Source of the DNA: Streptomyces seoulensis | GTDB lineage: Bacteria; Actinomycetota; Actinomycetes; Streptomycetales; Streptomycetaceae | Length of the DNA: 64,000 nucleotides | NCBI RefSeq assembly: GCF_022846655.1 | Contig: NZ_AP025667.1 | Coordinates: 218,501-282,500, forward strand | Reading direction: 5' to 3' | Shown here: piece after piece, positions 63,794 to 64,000 of the stretch | How the letters are laid out: the number at the start of each line of letters is the position of its first letter | How positions within the stretch are numbered: position 1 is the first letter of the stretch | Notes under the pieces: generated by a model | What the model was told of the DNA's origin: nothing | Database searches by the model: none | What the model saw: the letters and a program-made list of their open reading frames with translations, nothing else | Translations under genes and position numbers: made by a program

Positions 63794-64000
63794 TTGACAG
63801 GGGGGCTTGACCCACCCCTGCCGAGTCCGTAAAGTTCTTCGGGTTGCACGGAGCCGTAACGGTTCTCCCGCAACACCTCGCCGCCTGGAGCGGCACCTCA
63901 AACCACCAGTACGACCATCCCCCTGGGATTGGCTTCGGCGCGTCCGAATTCAATTCGAATGGGAGCCGGCAGCTCGATTAGGAACTGCCGGGGATGATCC
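63794..64000 (+). promoter_or_regulatory. Strong sigma-70-like promoter and leader, resembling an rRNA operon promoter
   Basis: TTGACC (63807-63812) is 17 bases from TAAAGT (63830-63835), a near-consensus promoter for the housekeeping sigma factor, with an additional TTGACA at 63794-63799. No reading frame follows in the rest of the window; instead there is a conserved-looking leader (GGGTTGCACGGAGCCGTAACGG and, near the end, GAATTCAATTCGAATGGGAG, and an inverted repeat GCCGGCAG/CTGCCGGG). The pattern is like streptomycete rRNA operon leaders as I recall them. A 16S gene should begin beyond the window. Confidence 0.55.

Overview
The window is about 72% GC, uses GTG and ATG starts after strong GGAGG-type ribosome sites, and carries BldC, an Lsr2-type nucleoid protein, valine dehydrogenase, a C1-U72 initiator tRNA and a parS site of the Streptomyces type. 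It is core chromosome of a Streptomyces. From memory the gene order follows the S. coelicolor arm that runs from dnaX and the purine genes through bldC and hrpA to the MFS/MarR pair; this is recall, not a search. I see no insertion sequence, prophage, CRISPR array or large biosynthetic cluster. All calls come from reading the sequence and translations.

Layout. 1-5,100: the end of a penicillin-acylase-type hydrolase overlapping an IucB/RhbD-type acyltransferase, a CopC-CopD copper protein, a poly-gamma-glutamate hydrolase-like protein and one weak hypothetical. 5,255-8,023: tRNA-Ser, the 4.5S signal recognition particle RNA and dnaX. 8,254-14,346: purD and purC, separated by a membrane protein resembling an M48 peptidase without its catalytic histidines and by a dimethylformamidase-like protein. 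14,388-18,421: a four-gene operon (ABC ATPase, ABC permease, histidine kinase, response regulator) between two identical tRNA-Gly genes, then a third tRNA-Gly. 18,579-26,918: lsrL divergent from purS-purQ-purL, then two small genes, purF, purM and a DUF3073 gene. 27,276-30,825: valine dehydrogenase, an unknown gene, bldC with a long leader, and a 59-residue zinc-knuckle protein. 30,928-36,111: hrpA and a small secreted repeat protein among tRNA-Asp, tRNA-Phe, tRNA-Asp and tRNA-Glu, with parS between tRNA-Phe and the second tRNA-Asp. 36,222-45,046: phosphoesterase, metallopeptidase, lipoprotein, a DEAD-box helicase with an RGG-rich repeat tail, an amino acid permease, tRNA-Lys, a membrane protein, a domain-swapped RibD-like enzyme and initiator tRNA. 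45,350-51,100: a c-di-AMP riboswitch before an M23 peptidase, an aldo/keto reductase, PrsW, TrmB and an L-2-hydroxyglutarate oxidase. 51,178-64,000: an NsdA-like regulator divergent from an asparagine-synthetase-like protein, a sigma factor fused to a membrane anchor and carbohydrate-binding domain, a TetR regulator, a type II NADH dehydrogenase, a SpoIIE-type phosphatase, a divergent MFS/MarR pair, and a strong promoter that resembles an rRNA operon promoter and reads out of the window.

How the genes fit together. Seven of the genes for the de novo purine pathway (purD, C, S, Q, L, F, M) lie within 18 kb but in at least four transcription units. The rest are growth and development functions: translation (nine tRNAs, trmB, SRP RNA), replication and segregation (dnaX, parS), chromatin (lsrL), developmental control (bldC, the NsdA-like gene) and envelope sensing or remodelling (c-di-AMP-controlled M23 peptidase, PrsW, the membrane-tethered sigma factor).

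The least ordinary items are the single-chain sigma/anti-sigma/NPCBM protein, the asparagine-synthetase-like protein with both active sites altered, the reversed-order RibD-like enzyme, and the AT-rich promoter island between bldC and the 59-residue gene.
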